Source of the DNA: Rahnella laticis
Lineage (GTDB): Bacteria > Pseudomonadota > Gammaproteobacteria > Enterobacterales > Enterobacteriaceae
Reading direction: 5' to 3'
NCBI RefSeq assembly: GCF_015644585.1
Contig: NZ_JADOBI010000003.1
Location: forward strand, 248,001 to 312,000
DNA length: 64,000 nucleotides
Below the pieces are notes generated by a model, which was not told where the DNA came from, did not search any database, and was given only the letters and a program-made list of their open reading frames with translations. The position numbers and the translations under genes were made by a program. Of this stretch, positions 35,180-45,411 are shown in pieces (position 1 is the first letter of the stretch; every line of letters starts with the position of its first letter).

Positions 35180-36694
35180 TTATTCTGCCGCCATCAGACG
35201 TCTATATTCATCGTACGCATACAGATCTGTCATGCCGCTGATATAATCCTGAATCATTCTCGCCCGGTAATAGAACTCCTGCGCGGAAAATTCCGAAACG
35301 CCTGCGCCTTCGAGCGCCACGACGGCATTGTTATACGCCAGACGGTGTTTGGCAGAAATCTTATGCAACAGACGGGTTTCTATAGGATATTTCCTGTGCG
35401 TATCCTCCTCAACCAGCTGGCTAAAATCAGACAATGGCATATCCAGCAACGGACTGTAAATATCCAGTAATCCGCTGATCACCCGGTAACCCTGTAATTC
35501 CAGCTCCTCGACTTCCGGGTGGTTGAATACCTGTTTGAATGCGACGGATTTATAAATCTCTAACAAACGGTTCGCCTGGCTATCATCTTCGAGCAGCGCA
35601 TGATTAAAGGTTCCCTGATAAACATCTTCTATATTATCAATGAATCTGCGCGCCGCGTGAGGCACCAGCTGTTTAACCGTCTGAACGCGAAGTTCCATAA
35701 AGAAATAATCCACCGGATTACGGAATGTTTTCGCTTTATCCATTTTTTCATACGCGGTGCGAACCACTTTATCGAAGATGTCATTCTTCTCAATGTCGCC
35801 CCATTCACGCGTCAGATATTTATAGAGTTCTTCGACGCTGAAAATATTTTTCTCAACCGCATCTTCCAGATCGGCGATGCAGTAAGAAATATCGTCTGCG
35901 GCTTCCATAATGTAGGTCAGCGGGAAACGGTTGAACTCCCCTAATCCGAGTTCGCTGCGCAGCTCTTTGATGAACGTTTCTTCAGCCAGATAAAAACCGG
36001 GCTTTTTCATCAGATAATCGTGCGAAGGCAGGCGGTTCATTGAGTACGCCGGACGGGTATATTTCAGGATGCAGGCGGTCTGGCTGTAGGTCAGATTGAG
36101 TTTGAGCAACGTAAACACCAGGCGAATGGCCTGAGCATTGCCTTCAAAATTGCTGAGGTCGTAACGGATTTTACTGCGCAGCTGATTCAGCGCCGCCTCG
36201 TCCGGCGTCAGCCGCAAACAGGCCACCAGACAGGAATCGGTTTCCGGCGGCGTTTCGCCACAGCTTTCGATATCCATGCGCTTTTTGAACCAGTTATTAA
36301 TCGCCGACTCGCCGAAATGCCCGAAAGGCGGATTGCCGATGTCGTGCATCAGGCAGGCCATTTCAACCACGCTTTCGAACGGATCGGTCACGTCGTCCAG
36401 CCCGTAAACCTCGAGCTTGCCCTGACGGCGCAGGCGGTGCAGGATTTCTTTCGCAATGTGGCGCCCCACCTGCTGAACTTCGAGGGAATGCGTCAGGCGG
36501 CTGCGGACGGCGGCGTTTTTCTCCAGCGGGAAGACTTGTGTTTTTTGTTGCAGACGGCGGATGGCGGCAGAATTGATAATACGTCCCCGGTCGCTCTCAA
36601 ACTGCCGGACGACATCATATGCATCCCGCGCCTCAATCGGGGCGCTAAACGGGCGCTGAAAATTGAATTTCGCTTTAAAATCGATCCCGGACAT
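35180..36694 (-). CDS. dgt: Deoxyguanosine triphosphate triphosphohydrolase Dgt
   Basis: The 504-residue HD-domain enzyme splits dGTP to deoxyguanosine and triphosphate. It matches E. coli Dgt (505): [36 protein letters not shown] with the first His, and the HD motif [20 protein letters not shown] 36694 is chosen (GTGGGA upstream and homology from MSGIDF); an open frame to 36853 adds 53 residues without similarity. Divergent from mtnN. Confidence 0.95.
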   Translation of the reverse strand: MSGIDFKAKFNFQRPFSAPIEARDAYDVVRQFESDRGRIINSAAIRRLQQKTQVFPLEKNAAVRSRLTHSLEVQQVGRHIAKEILHRLRRQGKLEVYGLDDVTDPFESVVEMACLMHDIGNPPFGHFGESAINNWFKKRMDIESCGETPPETDSCLVACLRLTPDEAALNQLRSKIRYDLSNFEGNAQAIRLVFTLLKLNLTYSQTACILKYTRPAYSMNRLPSHDYLMKKPGFYLAEETFIKELRSELGLGEFNRFPLTYIMEAADDISYCIADLEDAVEKNIFSVEELYKYLTREWGDIEKNDIFDKVVRTAYEKMDKAKTFRNPVDYFFMELRVQTVKQLVPHAARRFIDNIEDVYQGTFNHALLEDDSQANRLLEIYKSVAFKQVFNHPEVEELELQGYRVISGLLDIYSPLLDMPLSDFSQLVEEDTHRKYPIETRLLHKISAKHRLAYNNAVVALEGAGVSEFSAQEFYYRARMIQDYISGMTDLYAYDEYRRLMAAE

Positions 36695-36878
36695 GATTTC
36701 CCACCTTTTCAGCCACTCACGCGCCCGGCCAGCCCGCGTTTTGCGTAACAAAACCCACGGCCCAAACGCATTATCTCTTCCCTTTAGCCATGATAGACTA
36801 TCGCACATTGTTTTCGTTATTAAACCGTCAATTCCGCACCTGCTGCGGTTCATTTCACCCCAATCTGCGAGTATTCAT

Positions 36879-37583
36879 ATGAAAGTAGGCATTATTGGCG
36901 CAATGGAGCAGGAAGTGACCCTGCTGCGCGACAAAATCATCAACCGTCAGACTATCGAGCGTGCTGGCTGCGAAATCTATACCGGTCAGCTGAACGGTGT
37001 GGACGTCGCGCTGCTGAAATCTGGCATCGGTAAAGTGTCTGCGGCGATGGGTACGACGCTGCTGCTGGAACATTGCCGCCCGGATGTGGTGATCAATACC
37101 GGTTCTGCCGGTGGTCTGGCGAAAACGCTGAAAGTCGGCGATATCGTGGTTTCCGATGAAGTTCGCTACCACGACGCGGATGTGACTGCATTTGGTTATG
37201 AGCCGGGTCAGATGGCGGGTTGCCCGGCAGCTTTCGTGGCGGCACCTTTCCTGATCGAACTGGCTGAAACCTGTATCCGCGAGCTGGACCTGAACGCCGT
37301 GCGCGGTCTGGTGTGCAGCGGTGACGCATTCATCAACGGTGCAGCGCCTCTGGCCCGCATTCGTGCCACCTTCCCGAACGTCGCTGCCGTGGAAATGGAA
37401 GCTGCCGCAATTGGCCATGTTTGCCATCTTTTCGACACGCCTTTCGTGGTTGTGCGTGCCATTTCTGACGTCGCAGACACCGAATCTCACCTGAGCTTTG
37501 AAGAGTTCCTGGTGGTTGCTGCACAGCAATCCACGCTGATGGTTGATGCCATGCTGAAAGCACTGGCTGCTTCCGAAGAGTGA
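36879..37583 (+). CDS. mtnN: 5'-methylthioadenosine/S-adenosylhomocysteine nucleosidase MtnN
   Basis: The 234-residue nucleosidase removes adenine from methylthioadenosine, S-adenosylhomocysteine and 5'-deoxyadenosine, feeding methionine salvage and the autoinducer-2 route. Visible features are [13 protein letters not shown] with the general acid Glu12, [11 protein letters not shown] at the substrate site, and [11 protein letters not shown] with the catalytic Asp. ATG 36879 is chosen by homology; the longer open frame to 36663 overlaps dgt. The btuF start overlaps its stop. Confidence 0.96.
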   Translation: MKVGIIGAMEQEVTLLRDKIINRQTIERAGCEIYTGQLNGVDVALLKSGIGKVSAAMGTTLLLEHCRPDVVINTGSAGGLAKTLKVGDIVVSDEVRYHDADVTAFGYEPGQMAGCPAAFVAAPFLIELAETCIRELDLNAVRGLVCSGDAFINGAAPLARIRATFPNVAAVEMEAAAIGHVCHLFDTPFVVVRAISDVADTESHLSFEEFLVVAAQQSTLMVDAMLKALAASEE

Positions 37584-38389
37584 TGATGCGCCGGTTCTGT
37601 CTTTTGCTGATCTGCCTGTCGCTGCCCCTGATGGCGACTGCGGCACCGGCGCAGCGGGTGATCAGCCTCGCGCCTAATCTGACAGAACTGGCGTTTGCTG
37701 CGGGCATGGGCGATCGGCTGGTCGGAGTTAGTGCTTACTCCGACTTCCCGCCTCAGGCCAGCAAGCTTGAGCAGGTCGCGAACTGGCAGGGAATCAATGT
37801 CGAGCGCATTGTGACGCTAAAACCGGATCTGGTGCTCGCCTGGCGCGGCGGTAATCCACAGCGTCCGCTTGATCAGCTCACGTCTCTGGGCATCAGGGTC
37901 ATTTATCTCGATCCGCAGAATGCGCAAGATGTGGCAAAGGCGCTGGAACAGCTGGCAGCCTACAGCCCGGAACCTGCAAAATCTCAGCAGGCAGCCCGTG
38001 ATTTTCGCCAGCAATGGCAGGCGCTGAAGCAAAAGTATCACCGCGAAAAGCCGGTTCCGGTATTTATCCAGTTCGGCACTCAGCCGCTGTTTACCGCCTC
38101 ATCCGCAACAATGCAAAGTGAAGTGCTGGAAGTCTGTGGCGCAAAAAACGTTTTCGCCGACAGCCGTGTTCCGTGGCCTCAGGTCAGCCGGGAGCAGGTT
38201 TTAAGCCGTCAGCCACAGGTTATTGTTATATCGGGAGGAAAATCGCAAAAAGCGATCATTGAAGGCTACTGGCATTCCCTGCTCAATGCGCAGGTTATCG
38301 CACTCGAGCCAGACTGGTTCAGCCGCGCGGGGCCACGTATTTTGCTGGCAGCACAACAGCTCTGCCCTCAGCTTGCTGCCTTGCCTTAA
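37583..38389 (+). CDS. btuF: Vitamin B12-binding protein BtuF
   Basis: The 268-residue periplasmic protein has a signal peptide ([20 protein letters not shown]) and the cobalamin-binding fold: [32 protein letters not shown], and [20 protein letters not shown]. It delivers vitamin B12 to BtuCD. It starts inside the mtnN stop (TGATG), as in E. coli. ATG 37583 and 37586 are both possible. In E. coli yadS follows btuF, but here it does not. Confidence 0.93.
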   Translation: MMRRFCLLLICLSLPLMATAAPAQRVISLAPNLTELAFAAGMGDRLVGVSAYSDFPPQASKLEQVANWQGINVERIVTLKPDLVLAWRGGNPQRPLDQLTSLGIRVIYLDPQNAQDVAKALEQLAAYSPEPAKSQQAARDFRQQWQALKQKYHREKPVPVFIQFGTQPLFTASSATMQSEVLEVCGAKNVFADSRVPWPQVSREQVLSRQPQVIVISGGKSQKAIIEGYWHSLLNAQVIALEPDWFSRAGPRILLAAQQLCPQLAALP

Positions 38390-38391
38390 AG

Positions 38392-38407
38392 GTGAATGCT
38401 TACTAAC
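38392..38407 (+). repeat. Short direct repeat, copy 1
   Basis: GTGAATGCTTACTAAC lies three bases after the btuF stop. It recurs with one mismatch exactly 600 bp downstream at 38992-39007. Confidence 0.7.
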
Positions 38408-38738
38408 AAAACGTCTTCCTGCCAAAATCTGTGCGCTGTGGCACTTTTCCGAATTGTTCTTTTATTAACCAAAATCAAGAATGCAGCCCTGTCATCTGGT
38501 AACATGCCTGTCGTAGAATTATCCGGTTCGTGCACTTTCCCCGCTTGAACATTATCTCTTTGTTGTACAAACGAAATAATAAAAGTCACGCCAGAACGTT
38601 AAAAATAACGTCACTAAAAGGCATGACTGGCATCCAAATCATAAGAATTTTGGATTAAAGGCCACGAAAACATTACCGATAACCTTCTCAGCCCCCGGCT
38701 GATTTTTATTGTGATTACACCAGCAGGAAAAAATATTA
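38408..38738. other. Intergenic region upstream of the small secreted-protein gene
   Basis: AT-rich, with no supported gene. The dyad ACGTTA-AAAA-TAACGT at 38596-38611 could be an operator. The yadS gene of E. coli would be expected near here and is absent. Confidence 0.5.
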
Positions 38739-38984
38739 ATGAAAGTACTCCTCCTCAGCGTGCTGCTGGCTTTGAGCCCGCTGGTCGCGGTCGCGGGCAT
38801 GACAAGTGGCGAGATCCACATCAGCCTGACCATTTTACCGACCTGCAAAGTTGATGTGGCGCACTCCGGCACGTCCGTAACCTGCGCCAGCCGCACGATG
38901 ATGCAGCCGCACATCAGCGAAATGATGCTCGCTTCCGTTCCGGGCATCAGCACGGATTCCAAACTGGTGACGGTGGAATGGTAA
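38739..38984 (+). CDS. Small secreted protein, pilin-like or DUF2574-like
   Basis: The 81-residue product has a signal peptide (MKVLLLSVLLALSPLVAVAG) and a mature part of about 60 residues with two cysteines (Cys36, Cys49) and the strand-like GEIHISLTILPTCKVDV. The mature start and the ending LVTVEW resemble the first and last strands of spore coat U pilins. E. coli YehE (DUF2574) has the same build and lies by a fimbrial operon. The function is unknown. It is flanked by a short direct repeat and followed by a strong terminator. No clear Shine-Dalgarno better than GGAAAA-type is visible. Confidence 0.65.
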   Translation: MKVLLLSVLLALSPLVAVAGMTSGEIHISLTILPTCKVDVAHSGTSVTCASRTMMQPHISEMMLASVPGISTDSKLVTVEW

Positions 38985-38991
38985 GTTGCAT

Positions 38992-39007
38992 GTGAATGCT
39001 TACTTAC
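38992..39007 (+). repeat. Short direct repeat, copy 2
   Basis: GTGAATGCTTACTTAC, 15 of 16 identical to the copy at 38392, and eight bases after the stop of the small secreted-protein gene. Confidence 0.7.
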
Positions 39008-39030
39008 CTCAGCGTGCGCCATCAACCATT

Positions 39031-39067
39031 AAAAAAGCCCGTATGCATCAGCAAACGGGCTTTTTTT
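39031..39067. terminator. Bidirectional terminator between the small gene and erpA
   Basis: AGCCCGT and ACGGGCT form a seven-pair stem with a 12-base loop, with A6 before and T7 after, so it can act on both strands. Confidence 0.88.
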
Positions 39068-39082
39068 AATCGGGCAAATCAG

Positions 39083-39442
39083 TTAGATACTGAAAGACGA
39101 GCCGCAACCACATGTGGTCTTCGCGTTTGGATTCGTCACCACGAAACGTGAACCTTCCAGACCTTCGGTGTAATCCACGGAGCCGCCTACCAGATATTGC
39201 AGACTCATTGGATCGACTACCAGCGCCACACCTGATTTCTCAATGGTCATGTCGCCGTCGTTGATTTTGTCATCAAAGGTAAAACCGTACTGGAAACCGC
39301 TGCAACCACCACCGGTGATATAAACACGCAGTTTCAGGTTCGGGTTTTCTTCATCAGAAATCAGGTTCTTCACCTTCTTCGCTGCGTTTTCAGTAAACTG
39401 TAACGGCAACGCAGCAGTTTCATTCAACAATGCTTCGCTCAT
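39083..39442 (-). CDS. erpA: Iron-sulfur cluster insertion protein ErpA
   Basis: The 119-residue A-type carrier hands Fe-S clusters to apoproteins, including IspG/IspH in isoprenoid synthesis. The three conserved cysteines are seen in [11 protein letters not shown] and in the C-terminal [10 protein letters not shown]. The N-terminus is a few residues longer than E. coli ErpA (114). Next to clcA, as in E. coli. Confidence 0.96.
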   Translation of the reverse strand: MSEALLNETAALPLQFTENAAKKVKNLISDEENPNLKLRVYITGGGCSGFQYGFTFDDKINDGDMTIEKSGVALVVDPMSLQYLVGGSVDYTEGLEGSRFVVTNPNAKTTCGCGSSFSI

Positions 39443-39530
39443 AATCTCTCGCTCCCAATCCGCATTTGTTCAGGCCGCCGGATTGACTGTCTGAATAATG
39501 TACTCATTATCTTATACCTGAGTTAATGCT

Positions 39531-40994
39531 TCAAGTATGGGGTGTTTTGGTCGCGCTGTCCTGACTAATGGTGCCTTTAGTCTCAGATTCTGCTTCCGCT
39601 TTTTCGGCATTTTCACGTTCCTGCCGTTGCAGGGTGCGGGTCAGAATGGCTGAATACAAGGGCTTACCCCCCAAAAACTGAGCCAGCAGCGTTGCGCCGA
39701 GACAGGTAATAATCATCGGCAAAATGAGCTGATAGTTATCGGTCATTTCCAGCACCAGCACAATTCCGGTGAGCGGCGCACGTACACTGCCCGCAAATAA
39801 CGCGCCCATTCCGGCAATCGCAAAAGTCGCGGGCTCAATGCCATATTGCGGGAAAAAGTACATCGCCGCGGTGCCGAATGCGGTGCCCAGCAAAGTGCCG
39901 AGCGCTAACATCGGCGCGAAAATCCCGCCAGGTGCACCGGAGGCGAAGCACAATAACGTGGTCGCGACGCGGACAACAAACAGAAACAGCAGCATCAGCA
40001 GGCTGTATTTCCCGGCCGCCGCCAGCGGGATCAGCGCAAAGCCGCCGCCCGCCGCTTCCGGCTGAACCAGCCCGAGCAACCCGCAAAAGCCGCCCAGAAT
40101 GCCGCCGATAATCAGGATTTTCTTCAGATTGCCGCCGTGAATGCGCGCAAACATATCCTGTGTACGGAAAATCAGCGCGTTAAAGCTGACGCCTACCACG
40201 CCAAATACCATGCCTAACACCAGATAGAGCCACAGCGTGTTGAGCGGTGCGTTCGCCAGTTTCCCGACTTCAATCACCGCGCCATCGCCGTTGAAAATGC
40301 GGAAGACGATGCTCGACATAATTACGCCGATAAACACCGCTTTGATGGAAATCAGGCTGTACCGGAATTGCAGGCGCATCTCTTCGAGAATGAACAGGAT
40401 CCCCGCCAGCGGTGCGTTGAAAGCGGCCGAAAGCCCCGCCGCCGCGCCGGTTGCCAGCAAAGAATGGCGCGCTTCGGCGCTGCGCAGCCGGAAAATATCC
40501 ACCATCATTTTCCCGACGTTTGCGCCCATCTGCACGGTCGGCCCTTCCCTGCCCAACACCATGCCGGCGCCAAGCGTGCCCATCCCGCCAAAAAACTTCA
40601 CCGGGATAACGCGCCACCAGCGAACGGGCCGCAATTCTTCCAGCGCGCCCTCAATTTCAGGGATGCCGGAGCCGCCCGCTTCCGGGGCAAAACGCCGCAC
40701 AAGGTAATAGCCAAACATCGCCAGCACGGCGGAAACCACAAAGGTCAGCGGCCACAGCAGGATCCAGTAATCGCTGAAAAATCCTAAGCCGGTGAGGCGC
40801 AGGTGCATTACCCAGTTCACCGCTTTTTCGAACGCTACGCCGAGCAGCCCGGCGACGGTACCGGCCACCGCCGCGACCATCAAAATCGTCACCGGCGTCT
40901 TATCGCGGCGCAGGAAAAGGCGCAGCACTTCACTGCGTTTACGCGGACCGCGCAGGCGCGGATTATCTAAATGTTCAGAGTCTGATTCATTCAT
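39531..40994 (-). CDS. clcA: H+/Cl- exchange transporter ClcA
   Basis: The 487-residue CLC antiporter exchanges two chloride for one proton and helps in extreme acid resistance. Selectivity motifs [12 protein letters not shown] and [11 protein letters not shown] (with the gating glutamate), and [11 protein letters not shown] are all present. The N- and C-terminal tails are charged and slightly longer than in E. coli (473). erpA lies 88 bp downstream on the same strand. Confidence 0.95.
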   Translation of the reverse strand: MNESDSEHLDNPRLRGPRKRSEVLRLFLRRDKTPVTILMVAAVAGTVAGLLGVAFEKAVNWVMHLRLTGLGFFSDYWILLWPLTFVVSAVLAMFGYYLVRRFAPEAGGSGIPEIEGALEELRPVRWWRVIPVKFFGGMGTLGAGMVLGREGPTVQMGANVGKMMVDIFRLRSAEARHSLLATGAAAGLSAAFNAPLAGILFILEEMRLQFRYSLISIKAVFIGVIMSSIVFRIFNGDGAVIEVGKLANAPLNTLWLYLVLGMVFGVVGVSFNALIFRTQDMFARIHGGNLKKILIIGGILGGFCGLLGLVQPEAAGGGFALIPLAAAGKYSLLMLLFLFVVRVATTLLCFASGAPGGIFAPMLALGTLLGTAFGTAAMYFFPQYGIEPATFAIAGMGALFAGSVRAPLTGIVLVLEMTDNYQLILPMIITCLGATLLAQFLGGKPLYSAILTRTLQRQERENAEKAEAESETKGTISQDSATKTPHT

Positions 40995-41098
40995 TAGGTG
41001 AAAGGTTATGTGGAAAGAGTTGGGAAAGATTGATGGATTTAATCATACAAAATGCCCGCCTGACAGGATCTGCAACAATATGCCGCACGGTTTACGGT

Positions 41099-41126
41099 TT
41101 GATAACGCCGCTCACTTCTCTAGAAT
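41099..41126 (+). promoter_or_regulatory. Candidate sigma-70 promoter of hemL
   Basis: TTGATA (41099-41104), 16 bp, TAGAAT (41121-41126): five of six matches in each box. The leader would be about 48 bases. Confidence 0.55.
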
Positions 41127-41180
41127 GGGCGCATCAACATTCTTATCACATACAGAACCCAGCAATTCAGGAGCCGAATA

Positions 41181-42461
41181 ATGAGTAAGTCAGAAAGTCT
41201 GTTCACGCAGGCGCAAGCGCTAATCCCGGGCGGTGTTAACTCGCCGGTACGTGCCTTCTCCGGCGTCGGCGGCGTCCCCTTATTCATTGCGCGCGCAGAC
41301 GGCGCGTTCCTGTTTGATGCCGATGGCAAAGCCTATATCGACTACGTCGGCTCGTGGGGCCCGATGGTGCTCGGCCACAACAACGCGGAAATCCGCAATG
41401 CGGTGATTGAAGCGGCGCAACGCGGCCTGAGCTTTGGCGCACCGACCGAAATGGAAGTCAAAATGGCCGAGCTGGTCACCGGACTGGTGCCAAGCATGGA
41501 CATGGTTCGCATGGTGAACTCCGGTACGGAAGCGACCATGAGCGCTATCCGTCTGGCGCGCGGCTTCACACATCGCGATAAAATCGTCAAATTCGAAGGC
41601 TGTTACCATGGCCACGCCGACTGCCTGCTGGTGAAAGCCGGTTCCGGCGCGCTGACTCTCGGCCAGCCAAACTCGCCGGGCGTGCCCGCTGATTTCGCCA
41701 AACATACCCTGACCTGCACCTATAACGATCTGGATTCGGTCCGCGCGGCGTTTGAACAGTTCCCGGACGATATCGCCTGTATCATCGTTGAGCCGGTCGC
41801 GGGCAACATGAACTGCGTGCCGCCACTGCCGGAATTCCTGCCGGGCCTGCGTGCAATTTGTGATGAGTTCGGCGCACTGCTGATTATCGACGAAGTGATG
41901 ACCGGTTTCCGCGTCGCGCTGGGCGGTGCTCAGGATTATTACGACGTAACGCCTGACCTGACCTGTCTGGGCAAAATCATCGGCGGCGGTATGCCGGTGG
42001 GCGCATTTGGCGGACGCCGTGACGTGATGGAAGCACTGGCGCCAACCGGCCCGGTGTATCAGGCGGGTACGCTTTCCGGTAACCCGATTGCGATGGCCGC
42101 CGGTATCGCCTGCCTGACGCAGGTGGCACAGCCAGGCGTTCATCAGACCCTGACCGAACGCACTACACAGCTGGCGGAAGGTTTACGTGAAGCCGCAGCA
42201 GAAGAGAACATTCCGTTCGTGGTGAACCACGTCGGCGGCATGTTTGGCCTGTTCTTTACCGATGCCAAAACCGTCACGGGCTATCAGGACGTGATGAAAT
42301 GCGACGTTGAGCGTTTCAAGAAATTCTTCCACATGATGCTCGAAGAAGGCATTTATCTGGCACCTTCCGCGTTCGAAGCGGGCTTCATGTCTCTGGCCCA
42401 CACACAGGAAGACATTCAGCGCACCATCGACGCCGCACGCCGTTGTTTCGCTAAGCTTTAA
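41181..42461 (+). CDS. hemL: Glutamate-1-semialdehyde aminotransferase HemL
   Basis: The 426-residue PLP enzyme isomerises glutamate-1-semialdehyde to 5-aminolevulinate, the tetrapyrrole precursor. It shows [44 protein letters not shown] and [16 protein letters not shown] with the PLP Lys. Length equals that of E. coli. AGGAG lies upstream. A terminator follows. Confidence 0.97.
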   Translation: MSKSESLFTQAQALIPGGVNSPVRAFSGVGGVPLFIARADGAFLFDADGKAYIDYVGSWGPMVLGHNNAEIRNAVIEAAQRGLSFGAPTEMEVKMAELVTGLVPSMDMVRMVNSGTEATMSAIRLARGFTHRDKIVKFEGCYHGHADCLLVKAGSGALTLGQPNSPGVPADFAKHTLTCTYNDLDSVRAAFEQFPDDIACIIVEPVAGNMNCVPPLPEFLPGLRAICDEFGALLIIDEVMTGFRVALGGAQDYYDVTPDLTCLGKIIGGGMPVGAFGGRRDVMEALAPTGPVYQAGTLSGNPIAMAAGIACLTQVAQPGVHQTLTERTTQLAEGLREAAAEENIPFVVNHVGGMFGLFFTDAKTVTGYQDVMKCDVERFKKFFHMMLEEGIYLAPSAFEAGFMSLAHTQEDIQRTIDAARRCFAKL

Positions 42462-42483
42462 GCCGCTATTTGGCAGAAGGCAT

Positions 42484-42508
42484 AAAGGGGCCATCTGGCC
42501 CCTTTTTT
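42484..42508. terminator. Terminator between hemL and fhuB
   Basis: AAAGGGGCC and GGCCCCTTT with an ATCT loop, then T-rich. It ends hemL and may act on fhuB from the other side. Confidence 0.85.
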
Positions 42509-42522
42509 ATTAGCAAAACACG

Positions 42523-44511
42523 TTAACTCGCCTGCTTTCTCAGCAGATAGATAAAGTACGGCGCGCCGATGAAGGTCGCGAGCAAACCGGCGGGGATCTG
42601 GTTTGGGAAGATCACCATACGGCCACACCAGTCCGCGAAGACCATCAGCAGACCGCCGAGAATACTTGCCACCATCCACTGCGGAACGGCGCGGCGGAAT
42701 CCCATCATGCGCGCCATATGCGGTGCCATCAGCCCGACAAAACTCAGCGGCCCGACGGTCAGCGTTGCGGCAGCCGTCATCACGGCGGCCAGCAGCAGGA
42801 TCGCCACACGCGTTGGCGTCAGCGCCAACCCGACGGATTTCGCGGTCACGCTGCCGAGCGGCAAGATGTTTATCCAGCGGCGGCAGAACGGCACGATGAC
42901 CATCAGCACGGCGGCCAGCGCCAGCGTTCGCCACGCCATCGGCGCAGTGACTGAATAGGTCGAACCGGAAAGCCAGGTCAGCAAACCGCCCATACGCGGA
43001 TCACCGCTGGCCAGCAGCAGCGTCATCAGCGTGGTGAAAGCGGTACTCAGCGCAATGCCGGTCAGCAACATCCGTTCCGCCGAGAAACTGCGCAGGCCGG
43101 AGGCGACCATAATCACCAGCAACGTTAACGCCGCACCGGCACTGCCCGCAGGCAGCAGCCACACAAACGCATCGCCGGGAACGATAAACATCATCACCAC
43201 GACGCCGGTCGCCGCACCGGAGCTGATCCCCAGCACTTCCGGGCTCGCCATCGCGTTACCGGTCAGTTTCTGAATCAGCACGCCGGAAGATGCCAGCATA
43301 ATCCCTGCCGCCAGCGCCGCCAGTACGCGCGGTAAACGCCACGGCAGCAACGCCTGCAAATCTGCGCCCGTCTCCCAGCTCCAGCCTGTCGCATTACGCC
43401 CGACCATCAGCGCGATCACCAGTCCGGCGAGAAGCACCAGTAAAGCCAGCGCAACCCAACGCACCAGATGGTGACGTTCATTGGGCACATTGTCGCCCTG
43501 ATTCATCGGCGGCGGTGTCATGCTGTTTCGCAGACGCGGCAGCAGCCACAGCAGCAGCGGCGCACCGACTAACGCGGTCGCGGCACCGGTCGGGATTTCC
43601 ATCCAGATTTGCGTCACGTACTGCATCACCTGATCGGTGAACCACAGCAGCAATGCGCCAATCAGCGGGGCCATCACCAGACGCGCAGTCAGGCGACGTG
43701 CGCCGAGCATTTTCGCCAGAAGCGGCGCAAACAGGCCGATAAAACCGATGATCCCGACGGCGTTGACCAGCTGCGCACTCATCAGGATCGCCAGCGCCAG
43801 CACCGCCAGACGCGCCGCCGACAAGCCTAAACCGAGGTTTTTCGCGACGCCGTCATCCAGCCCGAGCAGCGTCATCGGGCGCTGTAACAGGAACGCCAGC
43901 AGCCAGACGATAATCACGCGCGGCAGTAAAAACGTCGCGACGTCCCAGTCCTGCTGCGTCAGCGAACCGCTGCTCCACATATACAGGCTTTGCAGGCTCT
44001 GATAGTTGAAGATCCCGAGCAGGCCATTCACCGCGCCGCAGTACAGGCCGAGTACCAGACCGGCGAGGATCAGCGTCACCGGCGACATGCGTTTACCCCA
44101 TGCGATCCCGAACACCAGCCCGCCGATCACCACCGCGCCAGTCATCGCAGCAAACTGCTGAGTGATCATGCCGCCCGGCAGCGCCCAGAGTGTGGCGATC
44201 GTCAGGCCGAGCTGTGCGCCCGCCGAAACCCCCAGCGTCGCGGGTTCGGCCAGCGGATTACGTAATACCTGCTGGAATAGCAAACCGACCAGCCCCAGAC
44301 CGGCACCGGCCAGGAGCGCGACGGCGATACGCGGCAGTGAGCTGTAATGGAAAAGCATCTGCTGAACATCGTCGATGTCCGGCTGCCAGAACGCGCCGCG
44401 CCATAAGTGATAAGGCAATTGCTGGTGCAGGTTGTAAATACTGAGCGCACCGGCTGCCAGCGCCAGAACTAAAAGTAGGATCAGCGAAACGCTGAGTGAA
44501 CGGCGGTTCAT
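42523..44511 (-). CDS. fhuB: Ferric hydroxamate ABC permease FhuB
   Basis: The 662-residue protein is a fusion of two BtuC/FecCD-type permease halves, each about 330 residues with ten helices; LLGPLSFVG-like repeats appear as VGIIGFIGLFAPLLAKML in the first and VGPLSFVGLMAPHMARMMG in the second. It passes iron(III) hydroxamates through the inner membrane with FhuC and FhuD. Length as in E. coli (660). Its start overlaps the fhuD stop by four bases. Confidence 0.96.
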   Translation of the reverse strand: MNRRSLSVSLILLLVLALAAGALSIYNLHQQLPYHLWRGAFWQPDIDDVQQMLFHYSSLPRIAVALLAGAGLGLVGLLFQQVLRNPLAEPATLGVSAGAQLGLTIATLWALPGGMITQQFAAMTGAVVIGGLVFGIAWGKRMSPVTLILAGLVLGLYCGAVNGLLGIFNYQSLQSLYMWSSGSLTQQDWDVATFLLPRVIIVWLLAFLLQRPMTLLGLDDGVAKNLGLGLSAARLAVLALAILMSAQLVNAVGIIGFIGLFAPLLAKMLGARRLTARLVMAPLIGALLLWFTDQVMQYVTQIWMEIPTGAATALVGAPLLLWLLPRLRNSMTPPPMNQGDNVPNERHHLVRWVALALLVLLAGLVIALMVGRNATGWSWETGADLQALLPWRLPRVLAALAAGIMLASSGVLIQKLTGNAMASPEVLGISSGAATGVVVMMFIVPGDAFVWLLPAGSAGAALTLLVIMVASGLRSFSAERMLLTGIALSTAFTTLMTLLLASGDPRMGGLLTWLSGSTYSVTAPMAWRTLALAAVLMVIVPFCRRWINILPLGSVTAKSVGLALTPTRVAILLLAAVMTAAATLTVGPLSFVGLMAPHMARMMGFRRAVPQWMVASILGGLLMVFADWCGRMVIFPNQIPAGLLATFIGAPYFIYLLRKQAS

Positions 44512-45410
44512 ACCGGTCTCCCCAGTGTGCTGTTCAGGATTTTACAGAAATGCATGGCGCTGAACGTTGCGCCGTAGAACCAGACGGCGGGGACAACGCT
44601 GAACTGATTTGAACGGACGAAAGGCATCGATTTCCACAGCGGCGTTTTGGCAACCGCATCCATGATGTCTGCGCTGCCGTGATCAAAGCACAGCACGCGG
44701 GCATTTTTAATGCGGGTAAGGCGCTCAACGCCTACCGACACGCTGCCCCAGAAACTGCCTTCGCCGCCCCACGCGTTGGTCAGCCCGACATCGCCCATGA
44801 TTTCATGGAACATGCTGCCCTGACCAAACACCAGAACGTGGCGCGGGTCGATAAAGGTCATCAGCAGCACCGGTTGCTGCGCGACCGGTTTCATCAGCTC
44901 ATGCGTTTTCGCAATGGCGTCGTTGTACACCTGCAAATGTTGTTCGGCGCGATCCTGCAAACCGAGCATATCCGCCAGTTTATGCAGCGATTTGATCGCC
45001 AGCTGCATCGGCTTCGCGCTGCCGTCATTGGCTTTCACACCCAGCACCGGCGCGATAGTTTCCAGCTGTTGGGTGTCCGGGCCATAACCTTGCGTTATCA
45101 GCAACAAAGAAGGTTTCAGTTGCTGGATAAGCTCCATGTTAGGCTCGGTGCGCTGGCCGACATCGATAACGCCGGGCGCCAGCGGCGGTTCCGCCACCCA
45201 CAGGTTGTAATTGGGAATATCAGCAATCGCCAGCGGCATCACGCCGAGCGCAATCAGCAACTCGGTAGGTAACCATTCGAGGGTAACAATGCGGCTCAGA
45301 TCAGGGCGCGAGGCAGACAGCGCTGGCAGGGAAGTCAGTAACGGGGACAGCGCCATCATCTGTAAAAGACGACGGCGCGTCAGCCCTGAATAACGTTGAA
45401 TATCAGACAT
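44508..45410 (-). CDS. fhuD: Ferric hydroxamate-binding protein FhuD
   Basis: The 300-residue periplasmic protein has a Tat-type signal (LTRRRLLQMMALSPLLTSLPAL, with RR) and the siderophore-binding fold: IVTLEWLPTELLIALGVMPL, VDVGQRTEPNMELIQQLKPS-type segment and AWGGEGSFWGSVSVGVERL. It hands ferrichrome-type complexes to FhuBC. It lies between fhuC (one base) and fhuB (overlap). Confidence 0.95.
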   Translation of the reverse strand: MSDIQRYSGLTRRRLLQMMALSPLLTSLPALSASRPDLSRIVTLEWLPTELLIALGVMPLAIADIPNYNLWVAEPPLAPGVIDVGQRTEPNMELIQQLKPSLLLITQGYGPDTQQLETIAPVLGVKANDGSAKPMQLAIKSLHKLADMLGLQDRAEQHLQVYNDAIAKTHELMKPVAQQPVLLMTFIDPRHVLVFGQGSMFHEIMGDVGLTNAWGGEGSFWGSVSVGVERLTRIKNARVLCFDHGSADIMDAVAKTPLWKSMPFVRSNQFSVVPAVWFYGATFSAMHFCKILNSTLGRPV

Positions 45411-45411
45411 A

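Noticed and set aside
36694-36853. 53-residue N-terminal extension of dgt
   Set aside because: No homology, overlaps the mtnN upstream region, and a good ribosome site lies at the internal ATG.
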